This document shows, in pieces, positions 38,403-51,285 of a stretch of DNA of 64,000 nt (position 1 is the first letter of the stretch; every line of letters begins with the position of its first letter). Both the position numbers and the translations under genes were made by a program. Source of the DNA: Albula goreensis. Lineage: Eukaryota > Chordata > Actinopteri > Albuliformes > Albulidae. The notes below the pieces were generated by a model. It was not told the origin of the DNA, searched no databases, and worked only from the letters and a program-made list of their open reading frames with translations. The stretch lies in contig CM040745.1 of the NCBI GenBank assembly GCA_022829145.1, forward strand, positions 23,714,906 through 23,778,905. The letters run 5' to 3'.

Positions 38403-40575
38403 CTACAAGTGCGTCAGTTTTGGCGCTTCCTGGACCCTTCCCTGAGATGTGTGGTGAGAAGTGAGGTCTGTGTATGTGGGATGAGGGTCACAGGGTCCAT
38501 GATGGTGGTTGCCCGGGATCTGCGCTGCACAGCTGTAGTCCACGCTGGCCGATGAGGGATGAGGGAGGTGGCCGAGGTTGAACATGGGGCCTGAGGCTGG
38601 CATGGAATCAACGAAATTCCCTCCAACATAAATGGGGCTGCCTTGCAAATTAGCGTTGGCAAAGCCACCGTTGCTTTGCATGCCGTGGTGCTCATACTCG
38701 GTGCCCGGATACCTTTTCTGTTGCGATATGCAGCCTCCTATTGGTGCAGTGTACGCAGCCAAGCCGTACATGTTTTGTTGTGGCTTTGCGAATGATGGAG
38801 GCGAGGGCGCATCGTAAGTGAGATTGTTTACGTTCGGGAGCTGCCCAGAATAACTTATGTGATTCGAACCACAAGATGGACTCCTGTCTGGGGAAAGGCC
38901 AATGGGAGAGTGCATTATCCCTTTAGCTTTTTGATCTTTTTTGTACTTCATTCTCCTGTTTTGAAACCAGATCTTTATTTGGCGTTCTGTGAGATTCAAC
39001 AAATTTGCCATCTCCACTCTGCGGGGACGACACAAATATCGATTGAAATGAAACTCCTTTTCAAGCTCGACTAGTTGGGCGCTGGTGTAGGCTGTTCGGA
39101 CCCTCTTAGAAGCCGGTCCTGGTGGGCTTTTCTCGTCACACGTTTCACCTGAAATGAGAAGTAGGACAGACCATAAAGGGGGCGATATAACTACTATATA
39201 TGGCTGGAATTACTTTGTTAGTGCAGTCACCGTTCTAGTAACTACACACCTCAATTTTATTGAACGTTGTCGAATTTTATTATACTTCAGTAAGCCTTGG
39301 TGGGAAGAAATTAGATACAGGCAAGCAATACATGAGTAGAAAATGCATGACATGTTGTATATACATAACATTTGCGAGCTTGCCACTTCTAAGACACTAA
39401 GAAAATGTAGGATAACAAAATACACACTCAAAGGGATTGTGCGACAACATTATTGAACAGACAAATAAAGTGTTTGTATTGAAGTGGAATTTAGAAATTC
39501 GCCATGCCGTGTTTGCTTTGTTTCCGCGTGCTTGGTATGTCCAGCTAAATTATCCTGTGTAGGCCTAACGCAGACACAGACCAACGCGTTGAGTATGTCG
39601 ATTTTCAAACCTCCTACCAAAAGTTCCACTGTAATTTCCTTAGCCCAACATTCCTCATTCAATTAAGGTGACTGCAGCTGCACTGAGTAGTCTATTTCAC
39701 AAACGTTTGGCGTGAAGTGGAGCAGTAACCGCAAATCCAGAGGATGAAACCAAGAGGCTTAGGTCCAACTCAATTCAGTGCAAATTGCCATTCATATCGA
39801 TGACCGATTATTTCAATTTGTCCAAGAAAAACAAAAAAACACTGTAATTTAAAAATTATGAAATTTCATTTGGACCTTCGTACAACTTTTACTCTTTGTA
39901 ACACATTTCTGATTATGTTTTGTTCTTGACACACCTTTCCGTTCATTTGCGTTTGGGTGAGCCTAACATTTCGGAACAATGTTTCACGTTTTGACAAATA
40001 GCCTATAAGCGGAGCCATGAACTCTCTCAATCCTGAACATTATGTAAACTTTGAGTTTCAAGAATTATTTTTGCTGAGCATGAATGATCATTCAATGAAA
40101 AACATGTAAGTTAGAACACGCGTGCAGAATTGCTCTTACCTGTGGTCGAACTGCTGTTGTTTTTCTGTTTTGAATTCTGTCGGGACTCCTTCATCCATGG
40201 GAATATTTGCTTTGTTATGACTGGCGTGGCAGTACTTGAAGCACTGTTTTGTGGGGACTTCTTTTTCTGGGATGTGCTACGTGAGTTTGGCGACGCTTGC
40301 AAAGGAGGTGCTTGTTGCTGCTTATCGTTGCTTGCTGCTTGGCTGTTAACCTGATTATTACTTGTTCGCATACAACTGCCATTTATATCACTGATCTTAT
40401 GTGTGGAAGGGCGAACAGTTGTTGTTTGTACTGGGCAAACTGGACCCTCAAACTCACCCTCAATGTTTGAGGGAGGATATGCCTGATGAGTAGAGCCATA
40501 CGTGTACGAATCGGATTTGGGGTAAGAGTATCCTCCAAACAATCCGGAATTTTCATAGTAAGCAGCTTTCTGCAT
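38403..40575 (-). CDS. hoxd3: homeobox protein Hox-D3, two coding exons
   Basis: A group 3 Hox transcription factor. Coding exon 1 is 40140-40575 and exon 2 is 38403-39148, with a 991-bp GT-AG intron (donor GTAAGA, acceptor TTTCAG); together 1182 nt, 393 residues. Exon 1 starts [16 protein letters not shown] and carries the PBX-contact motif IFPWMKE at residues 124-130. The homeodomain spans about residues 159-218 (38931-39110) with [11 protein letters not shown] and helix 3 [21 protein letters not shown]48, F49, N51 and R53 are intact. The C-terminal part has the group 3 signature ([46 protein letters not shown]) and ends EAPKLTHL as in human HOXD3. It is shorter than human HOXD3 (432), mostly in the linker of exon 1. 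Assignment to D rather than A or B rests on linkage to mtx2 and the hoxd8 remnant and on the close C-terminal match. Confidence 0.96.
38931..39110 (-). other. hoxd3: homeobox of hoxd3
   Basis: Sixty codons for the DNA-binding homeodomain, from [10 protein letters not shown] to the MKYKKDQ region. All positions usually needed for DNA contact in helix 3 are intact, so the protein should bind TAAT-type sites. The RPRRVEMA segment is typical of paralogue group 3. Confidence 0.95.
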
Positions 40576-40680
40576 TGTTAAGATTCAGATTGAGAAAGTC
40601 TGTATACCCTTATCCAATGGCATGGATTTTATGCTGTCATGTGATTGGAAGTCCCCACTTTTTCTTTTCTTCTTTTTGAC
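40576..40680 (-). other. hoxd3: hoxd3 5' UTR part of coding exon 1, with splice acceptor
   Basis: A pyrimidine-rich tract followed by TTTTTGCAG (cut after 40681) lies 105 nt upstream of the ATG on the minus strand. It indicates that the exon holding the start codon is preceded by at least one non-coding exon, as is common for vertebrate group 3 genes. The same segment holds a Meis-like CTGTCA (40634-40639), an E-box CATGTG (40638-40643) and an inverted CCAAT box (ATTGG, 40644-40648), so it could also act as a local promoter. Confidence 0.5.
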
Positions 40681-41120
40681 CTGCAAAAACAAAAGGAGAT
40701 CTTGTTATACTTTTAGCCCACCAGTATGGTATCAAATGGATGTGAAAGCTTTGCAGTGTGTTATGAAAATGGAGGACAGTCGCATTTTAATGGGAAATGT
40801 AACGTTAAATATAGTTTTAACAACCTAACTACATTACTGTGAAAAATGTCTGAAGGAACTAAGATAAACCAAAGAAAGTAAGATAAACGTTTAAAATGCA
40901 GGGAACCCTTAACAACGCCGACAACATATTTAATAAACTACAAAACATGCTAAAGTCAGTCAAAGTGGCCAAACGCATAATCATAAATTGACTTAAGTTA
41001 ATTCTTCTTCTTGTTTTTTTTATTGTTGTTGTTGCTGTTGTTGTTGTTGATACTGTTGTTATTATTATTTTTAATTCTGTAATATCTCCAATATGTTTGT
41101 ATTTTGTATGTGTGCGTGCA

Positions 41121-41226
<106 letters not shown>

Positions 41227-41728
41227 CCAGTTCCCACATCTTTTCCATTTCAAAGCCTTAGGCACAAAGTATGAGGTTAAAGAATAACTTCGGCCGAAGA
41301 AATTCCTTTTGCGCAAAATCGATCAAGTAAAAATGAACGAGTCAGCATTTGAGGCCACACATGATCCCTTTCACACCCAACACAGAACACATTTACTTCG
41401 AACTCACAACAGAATGGTTTATCTACATTGTTTTTCGTACAGTTATACTGGCATAAATTCGTAAGTCATCCTAGCTCAAGAAAAAAACCTAGTGTGTGAG
41501 AAAACAATTAACATTATTTTCTTAGTCTTCAGCTTTGAAATTATGAAAGATGACCATGCTCCTCATTAACTCGTGTCACATAATGGTAAAGGAAACTTTG
41601 TGGGGACTATATCATAGGCCTTGACGTAAAAGCATGGGGGTTTTCTTAATTCTGAATTAACTGACAACATTGGGCCACTGGCCACTATTTCCACCCAGTG
41701 TCAATAATCATACTGCCATGCCCCCCCC

Positions 41729-41755
41729 ACACACACACACACACACACACACACA
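41729..41755. repeat. (CA)n microsatellite
   Basis: Short CA run preceded by a poly-C stretch. Confidence 0.85.
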
Positions 41756-41798
41756 TAAGTAGAAAATCTGAAATCCCTCTCGCTCTCTTTGCCTCCCT

Positions 41799-41838
41799 CC
41801 CTCTCAGTACACTCCTTTTGCCGAGTATACTGAGAGGG
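41799..41838. repeat. 16-bp inverted repeat (stem-loop)
   Basis: CCCTCTCAGTACACTC (41799-41814) and GAGTATACTGAGAGGG (41823-41838) pair with one mismatch across an 8-nt loop. No function recognised. Confidence 0.7.
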
Positions 41839-41980
41839 AAATGCTGAACCTCAGCTTCTATTGGTGAACAATAAGCCTCTTCTTCGTCTTCTAATTCCTA
41901 GTTGTCTTCTTTTTCTTCTTATTCGTCTGTCGTTCATTGTCATAAGATGCACATCTATATATTCCAGTGTTACTACAACA

Positions 41981-42012
41981 ACTACTACTACTACTAATAA
42001 TAATAATAATAA
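41981..42012. repeat. ACT/AAT trinucleotide repeat
   Basis: Short compound trinucleotide tract. Confidence 0.85.
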
Positions 42013-42937
42013 CTATGCACCATATGTTACACTTTATTTATTTGTGTCAACAAATTTTCTTAACATAACAGGGTGAAAAAAAATTGCGATTGTGAGTGGT
42101 CAGGCCAGTACAGTAACAAGCACCAAAGATCGCACAGAGCATATCAATGCAGCTGTCATTGAGGACTGTTGCAGAATTTATGGCTGCCTTGCTATGGTCG
42201 TAAACGCCTTGGAAAGGAATGAAAAGAAAAACACTTCTCAGAACTTGCCACCCTCAGAAGTGTAAAACAGTCCAAGCGTAGGAGGATGGCCAGCAAAGGA
42301 ATTCCCTACTCCGCAACTTCTCTTGCAAGAATTGAAGTGGCGATTATAAAACGAGCTCTCATCGTCCAAACCACTTCTGATGCTGTCGATTGCCGTTTAC
42401 ACAAATGCGAAGAAAACACCAATATTAACAACGAAGAGGATTTTTTGTCTTGTTGCAAACGTGGGACGTTTTAAATTGAATTTCGAGGGGATTACGGAAT
42501 CACCAAATTTTCTTCTACTCGTCCTTTTTTCACTCTGACAATATTTTGTTTAATATCCCGTTCTGTAATTATGCGAGTGATGTTTTCAAAGTAGTCTGGT
42601 AATATATTCTTGCTGTTGCGGCATAACCTGTTACAAGTTATATCTTAGATTCTGGTGTAGGTATACCAGGTCGAACACTTTTAAAGGGATGTTTATAAAG
42701 ATTATACATGACAATGTACTTATTGTAAATATATGCTTATTATAAAATATACCCATTTTATTATTTTGAAAATAATACAAGCGTGTATTGTGCTGTTACA
42801 TTTGGTACTTAAGTCTGAGACAACAAAATGCATATCTTTCATCACTTGTGTCCATATTTGTATAAAAACAACTGAAATAAAAAAATCACTATTCGTCAAA
42901 TATGTTCTGTGCTCATTTAAAGACAGATATATCTTAC

Positions 42938-43003
42938 CGTCTCTTGTGTTGTTACGGGCATTTATTTTCCTCTTCACGGGTTCTTCATTACAGTCACCCA
43001 GAT
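42938..43003 (-). other. candidate upstream leader exon of hoxd3
   Basis: A 66-nt block is bounded on the minus strand by an acceptor-like TTTTAG and a strong donor GTAAGAT. Joined to the acceptor at 40680, the one open frame in the block (reading ...NEEPVKRKINARNN...) reaches a stop before the hoxd3 ATG, so it would be leader sequence rather than an N-terminal extension. No known domain is seen. Support is from splice signals and position only; transcript data would be needed. Confidence 0.35.
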
Positions 43004-44792
43004 CTAAAACATGGAAAAATTAATTTACCAGACAGGACTTAAATGTGTGTTTGTGCTCTGTCGTTACTCATGCATTTTGTTCTAACCATATATGTGTGAG
43101 GTGAACGTAAGATTTAGTTAATTTTTACATAAGAAAGCATCTGTTTATTTCATATTTTATTTTAAGAAGGCAATGAAATACATGTATACCCTTTTCTCCA
43201 TGCCTTAATCAGGTCCCAACTCTCTTAACTTTAATCATTAACCCTGCTGCTTCATTCCTGACGTGTGTTAAAGTTACATACATTTAAATATTTGCATTAA
43301 GCTAGTAGTTTATTTTTATTCGCATGGTCACTACTTATCCCTTTATATATTATTAGATAATAGAAAGATACATTATCATGGATTCTAGTTAAGCAGTTAC
43401 CGTTATGGAACAAATGATCACAAATAGAACTATACCCAAAAGACAGCTGGCTAAAATATTTAGCAGTCATAAGCTTTTTGCGTGACCTTTGGCTCGTTCA
43501 GCAATAACTCACAGATTAATGAACAACGAACGGGAGGGCTTCAAGTAACCCAGAATGCAACCCATCGCAGAACTTGTCTTCAGTCTTTTTATTGCAAAAC
43601 GGGGCCTCGAAATTTGGGACACTTAAAAAAGAGAGAAACTTCTTACATTAGATGCAAAAATGTGATGAGTTGTTCGGATTGTTCTATGGCTATTGAAATA
43701 GATCGATTGAATGAAATAATATTGTGGCTGTGTCAATTTATTGTATTGTTATTTACATGGAAGCAAACATGAGTTGCAAGTAAGGGAATATAATTTTAGA
43801 TGAATTGGGACGATATCCCTACTGTGCATTTATTGGATCTATTATTTCTTTAGCATGATTCTCTATTCTGGTACAACAATGGCTTTCGCCTACGCATTGG
43901 TACGGTAAGTTGATATAGCCTATATAACAGCGCAATGGGTAGTTACTTGCGTAGCCTCACAAAACCGTTCAGGAAATGTCTCCGTGTCGATCCATTTTAT
44001 TTGTCTCGCTCCTTTTGTCTCTGTGTTAGATGCTGTCCCCAGCCATGTTTTTGTAAGTCGTTCTGGAAAATAGCTTCTGTTTGCTTAAATATAAATGTGA
44101 ATTAGAATATATTATTTGTATTTATAGTATTAATATCCAGACAACAGTAAAACTCTGGTAGACAGCAAGCGTGAAATAAAGTTGTATTTATAAGGATTTA
44201 TTCATTATTTCCCAAATTTTATAATTTTGTCAAAGATATTATCAGTAGTCATGAAAATTGTCCAACAAAATGAGTCATTCTGTTTGACTAACTAGATTCT
44301 GCTTGTTCATGTCATGGGCCTGAAACCTTTAGGCAAGTGATTTTTTTTTCTCTGAAAAAATGGACTTTTTGTTTTATTTCGTATTTTATTTTCCAAATCT
44401 TTCTCTAATCGGGCATCGCCAATTAATGGAGACTGTTTGTAGTAATGGTTTTTACAGTTTGACCTTGTAATTTAGACTACTCATACAACAATACATTTTG
44501 AAGCAAATTTAATCTGTAATTTTGGTAGTGTACGAAAATCAACGTAAGGCACAACTTTAAAATCATTTGGTGAACAGAGCTAGCTCTAAAACATTTATCT
44601 CAGTCGTGAACAATGAGAAATGTAGATTAAGCATATCCAACGATGCCAGCCGTACGGAAAGGACGATTGCATCTTAGCTTGTCTTTCATTTTTAAGTTGA
44701 CCTATAAATATTGAGTGGCAAATGGTCTTGTACATAGGACTTGAATCAGTCGGAGAACTAGACTAACTAGTAATAAGCACAACAGCAATACT

Positions 44793-44818
44793 GCTACTAC
44801 TACTACTACTACTACTAC

Positions 44819-44856
<38 letters not shown>
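44793..44856. repeat. (CTA)n(ATA)n microsatellite
   Basis: Trinucleotide tract in the hoxd3-hoxd4 interval. Confidence 0.9.
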
Positions 44857-44857
<1 letters not shown>

Positions 44858-45247
44858 ACTTTTAGGAGTTGTAAGTTTCGAATTAGGAGTTTAAATTGCA
44901 GTTGATTTAATTAAGATTTCATAAAGATCATGTCAACCTTCCCCTTACAAAATTATGTCACAAAGTGGGACTATCTAAAAAAAAAGCATTTTTAAAAGTA
45001 AGATATATATTTTTACATGGAAATTCAAACATTGCAAATCAAACAAACATCACCCACGGAATGTGATGATATCAATTTATATATCTACATATAACAATGA
45101 AAGTTTACATCGCATAAATCACACCCGACCATCCGCTGATGATAAGGCAACAAATTAATATGATTTACGATCTTAGTCGCATGTATGACAACATGAGAGG
45201 TTATTTTGGTTCCTTCTTCTTCCCTTTTTATTCCTTCTCATTTTAAT

Positions 45248-45354
45248 TTTTAATCAAATTAAATAGTAAGATCAGCTACATAACACTTACATTACAATAT
45301 ATATGTATAATGTAAGTGTTATGTAGCTGATCTTACTAATTAATTTGATTAAAA
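45248..45354. repeat. near-perfect 47-bp inverted repeat (hairpin)
   Basis: Left arm 45248-45294 and right arm 45308-45354 are reverse complements with a single mismatch; the loop is 13 nt. The arms contain GTAAGATCAGCTACATAACA. It could be a small fold-back transposon (MITE) or the product of a local inverted duplication. An (AT)n tract follows immediately. Confidence 0.9.
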
Positions 45355-45355
<1 letters not shown>

Positions 45356-45398
<43 letters not shown>

Positions 45399-45424
45399 AT
45401 ATATATATAGATATATATATATAC
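45356..45424. repeat. (AT)n microsatellite next to the inverted repeat
   Basis: AT run with a few C/G interruptions that are themselves palindromic; it adjoins the right arm of the 47-bp inverted repeat. Confidence 0.9.
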
Positions 45425-48400
45425 TTATATATATCATTACACATACTTGACATGTGTAATGTGTATACTACGTCTGCTGGTTGGTGCTGGTATGTCGAAT
45501 GTCTGCTTATTCAAAAATTTGCGAAATGTACTTGATGGGTATATCTGGAATGAAATCATTTTAAAAAATCACCCCTCTTTTAGCAGAATTAATCTTAATT
45601 CTCGAAATGTGTATTAAAGGTTGCATCTTTCAATTGCTTACCTGTGAATCAATTCATCATAAATCCCTGCTTCTCAGCCTTAATTTCTTCGCCTGCAGTC
45701 ACTAGGATATATCCTTCACCCTTTGTCTGCTGATAATACTGTCCTAAACCTGATCTTGCGGTTTTTCAGACATTTCCATATTCCAATGCAGACAGTATTC
45801 CCGGTAGAATGGAGACAGACTCACACTCAACTACCAATAAAAAACGAATACAGTTGATACCCTTTTAAAACATGGCTGGCTATCACCCACTCATTGATAA
45901 AAAGGTTACAGCATCAAGTCTAATTTTATTGTCATATTTAATTGTGGTGGTCGTTCGAAAACTCTTGACAAATAAACGCACCCCTTAAAATATAAGCATA
46001 TTTGTTCACGTGATCTTAATACCAGATTATCTATATTAAGGCTAGTCCTGCACACAAAGCCTTGCGTGGCAGTCAGTTTATAGGTGACTAAGTGAATGTG
46101 CACATGTGACTCTATCACATTTTCAAGGATCTCATTGACCCTTAAATGAAAATACAACATATCGTGGTTATCACAATTCATTATGTTTTGCACTTTTTCT
46201 GGATATCTTATACCAAAAAGGACTAATAGTAGCGAGATTGGGAGAGCATTTCTGATCCATGTTTGTATTTGTTATAAAATGTTGTTTCTTCCATATTAGG
46301 AGAAAAACTGCGATGATTCTAAAATATTGAACACATTTTAATTTTTTCAGAGTGACTGGTAATATTTGTATGAATTTCCAAATGGCATCTGTTGTAACAG
46401 CATTACACAATTACAAATGAAGATCTGAAGAAATTAATATTCCCGGAAGGTCGCATTTTTGTGGTTTTTCCATTCATTTTATCGATTAACATGGTAGATG
46501 AATGCTTTATTTCTGCAACAAAATTTCGTTTTCAATTGTGAAATTAGTTAAACCTGAAAATACTTATACAAAGATATATTTTGCAGTCCTTGCCGTAATC
46601 CTTATGCTTCTCTTCGACAGTGATGGGTATGGCATGGATTCAAAAGAAACACATCAGATTATTCCAAATCATACTTTGTCCTGCTGTACTTTCATATGTC
46701 AACAGAAAAGGTAAGAATACAGATGTGGACGTGTAAATAACATGAATGTCGGTTCAGTATGAAAAATGATGTTCCAAGAGAACAGTGACTTCCCAGCACT
46801 ATAGCCTAGACATCTTGTTTTTTTGTCCATCTATGAATTATGTTACATTTATTTCCAAACACGTTCTGAAAATAAATAGCATGAAAGTTAATTTCAACCC
46901 CAGTAGACAGTATGACTGAGAAAAACAAGAGAATCTTCATCAACTGCGGGAGCTTGATCGAGCGGGAATCTGTCTTTGGGAAAGGATGCAAGACTTCTCC
47001 CGTAGCAGCATATGTTCATTGGGCAATAAAAATGAAAGATTTACAGCCTACACAGGCCCCCCATCAGCCTCGCACCCTTTCAGGATTTACTGGGAATGAT
47101 TTAGACAAGAACAAGGCAGACAACTGTCAACCTGGAAGAGCTCCCCCTCTTTTTTTAAATGAAAATGTAATTATTATGTACTAAAAATGCTTTTATGTGG
47201 CTGCAATTTGAATTCGATGCTTCGCGATAACGTTTGACTCTAAAACTAAATTTGAGTTGGTACGATAATTAAGAAAAACTACAGATACAGGATATATGCT
47301 TGTACCGTTTTCTGTGTTTATTTCGTCGAATTATACATGCGTATTTATGTGTCAAATAAAAACGTAGGTCACAAAAATACAAAAATAATATGACATTGAA
47401 ATTGTTCTTGCATAGCTGTATTTTGTTAAATTAAGTTCTTGTCTTGCAGATAGGCATACACTCTCACCCTCTGAAACACTTTCATATCATTAATCCAAAA
47501 TATGACACAAAATATATTCAGCTGTTCACAGGTCTTGCAATAATCTAATGAGATTTCTAGAATCTGACTATAAATCAAAGGCCCTCGCATGAATCCAAGA
47601 AGAACAGGCAATAGTAGACCAACAAATACTCTTATGTTCTTCAAAGAACAATGTAAACATTGTAAAAATTCAAGAAACACCATTCATGCCATTGCGAGGT
47701 GCATGAAATATTAAACTCATATATACTTGCAAAAGCTTTAATCCCAAACAACGCTATTGTTTATTTACCTTCCATTTGATTTTGAAAAGAGGATTTCAGT
47801 GGAAAAGGGTCATCATATATTATAACCCATTCCAACTTCAAGCTGCCAAATGGAAGCCCAGGCATATGTATCAAAGGGCGCTATTTATCAAATTCGAGTC
47901 AGATAAGTTCAATTACGTCTTACTGAAAATGAAACTTAAACGTTTACCTACCAAGATTCCATTCGTTCAGATGGTATACGAAAGTGCTGGCTACAGTAGC
48001 GCAGGATACCAAACTGTTTGTTTATATTTTTCTTTGGATCTCTTCAGTTTTCAAGTCTGATAATAGTCCTTGCGATTAATGACGACGCTGTGCTTCCAGG
48101 GGACATACTGCATTAATTATTCAGAACATCACGTGGTTAAATAAAAATAAATAAATACAGCTTAAAGGAACTGTATTGTCCCCGAGTGATATCTTCGGAT
48201 GCAGGCAACGCAGTTAGATATACGTTAAAGTAGCTGTCTTGAAAGGAAAAGACAGGTTCTGCAAACAGCTGGATATCAAACATGGCCGATTGTGAGCTAT
48301 TGTGAGAGTAGTGGTGGTGTGTTCGGTGCAGTGTCATTGTAAGTGGCACTGGTTATGTCTTTCATTTATTTAACTCAGACCAGAACGACGTCCAAACCCA

Positions 48401-49699
48401 CTTTGGACCAAGTGCACTCAATCCATTGCAATTCGCACCTTCTCTGACGTAGAGTTATACAACATTTTACTTTCACGTTTTCTTACATTTTGGACAACAA
48501 AAATGGAAACATACCTGGCGGTTTAACGCTTTCCCTCGTACTGTCAAAAACAGGTTTGAAAATGAAAGCATATGAAATATAACCAACCACATAGTTGTGA
48601 CTAAGACAAACAAGTATCAAGGCCTTCTATAACAATAAAAACAGTACGAGTGATTCTGAGAAGAGATCAATTATTATCCGTATTGTTTGCATTCACAAAT
48701 ACTGGTGAGGAGCACCAGTAAAGCAATTTTGAAGTAGAAATACATGAGGTAAAAAGAAAAAATACATCTCAGCAATTTGAATGCATACATACATACACAA
48801 ATACATACAACACAATGTACAATCCACATAGGTTTCATACCTGTATGGCCTGACAAGTGTCATAATACCGTACGGGGGCGCACAATACAAACATGCGCGC
48901 ATACACACGCACGCGTGCGCGCGCACACACACGATGAGTTCCATGGTTTCATGGTGAAAGAAAAGTTGACTGTAGATCTGTGCAAAAGGTGTGAAATAAG
49001 TCTATGACAAATCTGAAATCTCAATAGGGAAGACGGAGAAAAATCGCACTTGAAAAACGATACTGCATGTCTTCCCTTACCAATTACTGGAGGTGCAAAC
49101 AAAGATAAAAATTAGTTGTTTCTCCAATTTTTCTTTTGTGCAGGCTACCACACCTGCATTATCTTATTTGAGCTCTCCAGTGACACAATGTAAATCTTCA
49201 GTGGTTATCCACAGATTTGTTAAGAAGTAGCCAGTTATTTATTATACACGATTTTGTAACATCAAATCACTAATAATAAATCAATAGTATTTACAAATAT
49301 TACATAAATACTATCGTGGTGTACGACACTATCTTGGCAAGAGGATAATATAGTTTGAAACATTAATGAACAAAGGAATATCTTCATTTGGAATACTTTT
49401 TTGGGTAAGATTTCTTACCTTGTTTTAATAACGGCGAATGATAAGACATACATATGTAACATTAAATGGGCAACACATTAATTAAATTTCTGTAACAGAG
49501 TCCCTATGGTACATGCAAGTAAAACGTTCATTAAAACAGTAGTACATAACGCCTGTTTACTGAAGAATGAGAAGCATTTTATAGGTAACCTAGTTTGTTG
49601 ATACCGATTTTAACCGTACAATGCACTCTGTTGAACGAAATTCATTTACAATAGCTGAATGCAAGTCGTGTCTGCACTACAAAAGACTGTTCGTCCTGC

Positions 49700-49720
49700 G
49701 GGTCAAGGGTCTAGAGGTCA
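49700..49720 (+). promoter_or_regulatory. cluster of nuclear-receptor half-sites 3' of hoxd4
   Basis: Three half-sites in a row: GGGTCA (49700-49705), a one-mismatch GGGTCT (49707-49712) and AGGTCA (49715-49720), giving DR1 and DR2 spacings. It lies 1.6 kb past the hoxd4 stop, where a retinoic-acid-dependent neural enhancer is known for Hoxd4 in mouse and zebrafish. Homology to that enhancer was not tested. Confidence 0.35.
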
Positions 49721-51285
49721 GCGCTTGCGGCTGAAAATGTGAAAATGTGTCCCCTACATGAACCTAGCTGGGTAGCTTTGTCGAACTTCAGTAAAAATAC
49801 CTTTTCAAAGTCTCAACGTGAAGACATCAATTACAAGACATCTTCACTTTGTGTGAACTATTTGTGAAAACAATTACAACAAAAATGCCAGAACTTCTAT
49901 AGACAAGAGTATATTTCTTTAATATCAGGACTTGAACTGATTTGCACATATGTTTTTGCACAGAAGTTACCCTTAGGGATGACGAGGAAGCAATTTTATT
50001 TCGAGACAGGCGTATGCTCACAATAGCTACGAGATTGATTCATTAGATAGATCAATATATCTAAGGTAAGGCTTGCAAATATGTTAATATTGTGTGTGTA
50101 TGTGTGTGTGTTACTTGTATTAAAAGTCCGGAACATATGTTCAACATAAAAAAGGAAATCAGAAATTGACAAAGAAATTCATGTTGATTCTCTCATTTAT
50201 TGTATGAAAATAATTCAGTCATTGATAAAAGTGCAAGAAAAGGCTCTTTGAAGAATAATTGTGTTTCTGTTGGTTTGTTCATTTTACAACACTTTATATG
50301 AATTCATAATTATATTAAATAAATAAAACGATAACACACATATGTTATACAAATATATTTAAATTGTACGAGGACCCTTACTCTTTGAAATGTCATAAAG
50401 AAGAAACAATTTTCAACATTTATTCTGTTTACAAACATGTCAATAAAACTTGTATAACTGAGTGTAAGTAAGCAAATACTGAGTCACCAAACAAAAGTTG
50501 CTTGTTCCCCAACATATTAAATATTCATCAAGAGTTTGAGTTAACGTTTTGAACTGCATGTATATTACACAGAAAAGTGAAGCGAATAAAATGATATACA
50601 CATCCACACATCAAAACACAGGCAAGTACGCTTTCGAACTTGCGTGTGAACAAACAAATGGCACATAAAAATAAACCAATGCTACATTAAACTGGTGTTT
50701 TTATATGTTTTGCCTAATTTATCATGTACAGTTTTATGCATGTAATCTTCTAAAAAAGATTTTAAAAATTAATGAAATGGCACAACAGTGGCAATTTCAT
50801 ATGCACGAAAAGCTTCATATTCCATAAATTGCTTATGTAATTTAAATTAACGTATCAATTAACAGTCAGCTACCCTAGATCAGTTCAAAAGTACGTGAAA
50901 TAAGAGGGTCTCAATAACCTTCTTTTAATAAAACAAAGATAACCTCTCATTTAGGGCGAACAACATTGCTTCAGGTGATTACTGCCATTTTAAAAAACCT
51001 ATGGAATACTGTGCTTTTATATCTTGCGATCTACTGTACCTCGTTGCAGCAGGTGACGATTCAGACATATCTTCACTGTCACCTAAGTGTTTTTATGGGT
51101 CGAAGATGATGGCGATTCAGTAAATCCTCTAGCTTCTGGAGACTGTATGCTGGTCAGGCTGGGTTCAGTTTCATATCAAATGCCAAGAAAAAATGGTCAT
51201 GAATGAAGACCATTGCGTTGTCACACGAAACATTGTTATTAAGTCAGTCGCTGTACATTTTAAGTGTGAGGGGTCTCCCCTCTTT

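Larger units (their letters stand above)
43004..51285. other. hoxd3-hoxd4 interval
   Basis: No coding gene recognised. Higher-complexity blocks stand at 43440-43640, 46900-47170 (with GGGCAATAAAAATGAAAG at 47020), 47800-48000 and 48120-48340. The 3' flank of hoxd4 holds the half-site cluster at 49700. Candidate polyadenylation hexamers for hoxd4 occur (for example near 50415), but none stands out. Confidence 0.45.

Noticed and set aside
42938-43003. A Hox-like coding exon (KRKINARNN...)
   Set aside because: Basic residues only superficially recall a homeodomain arm; no homeodomain helices follow, and joined to hoxd3 the frame stops before the hoxd3 ATG.
46912-47184. 90-codon plus-strand open frame in the hoxd3-hoxd4 interval
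   Set aside because: No known domain; the sequence looks more like a non-coding element with a CAATAAA site.
47776-48060. 94-codon plus-strand open frame
   Set aside because: No recognisable family; low-information composition; may overlap a conserved non-coding block.
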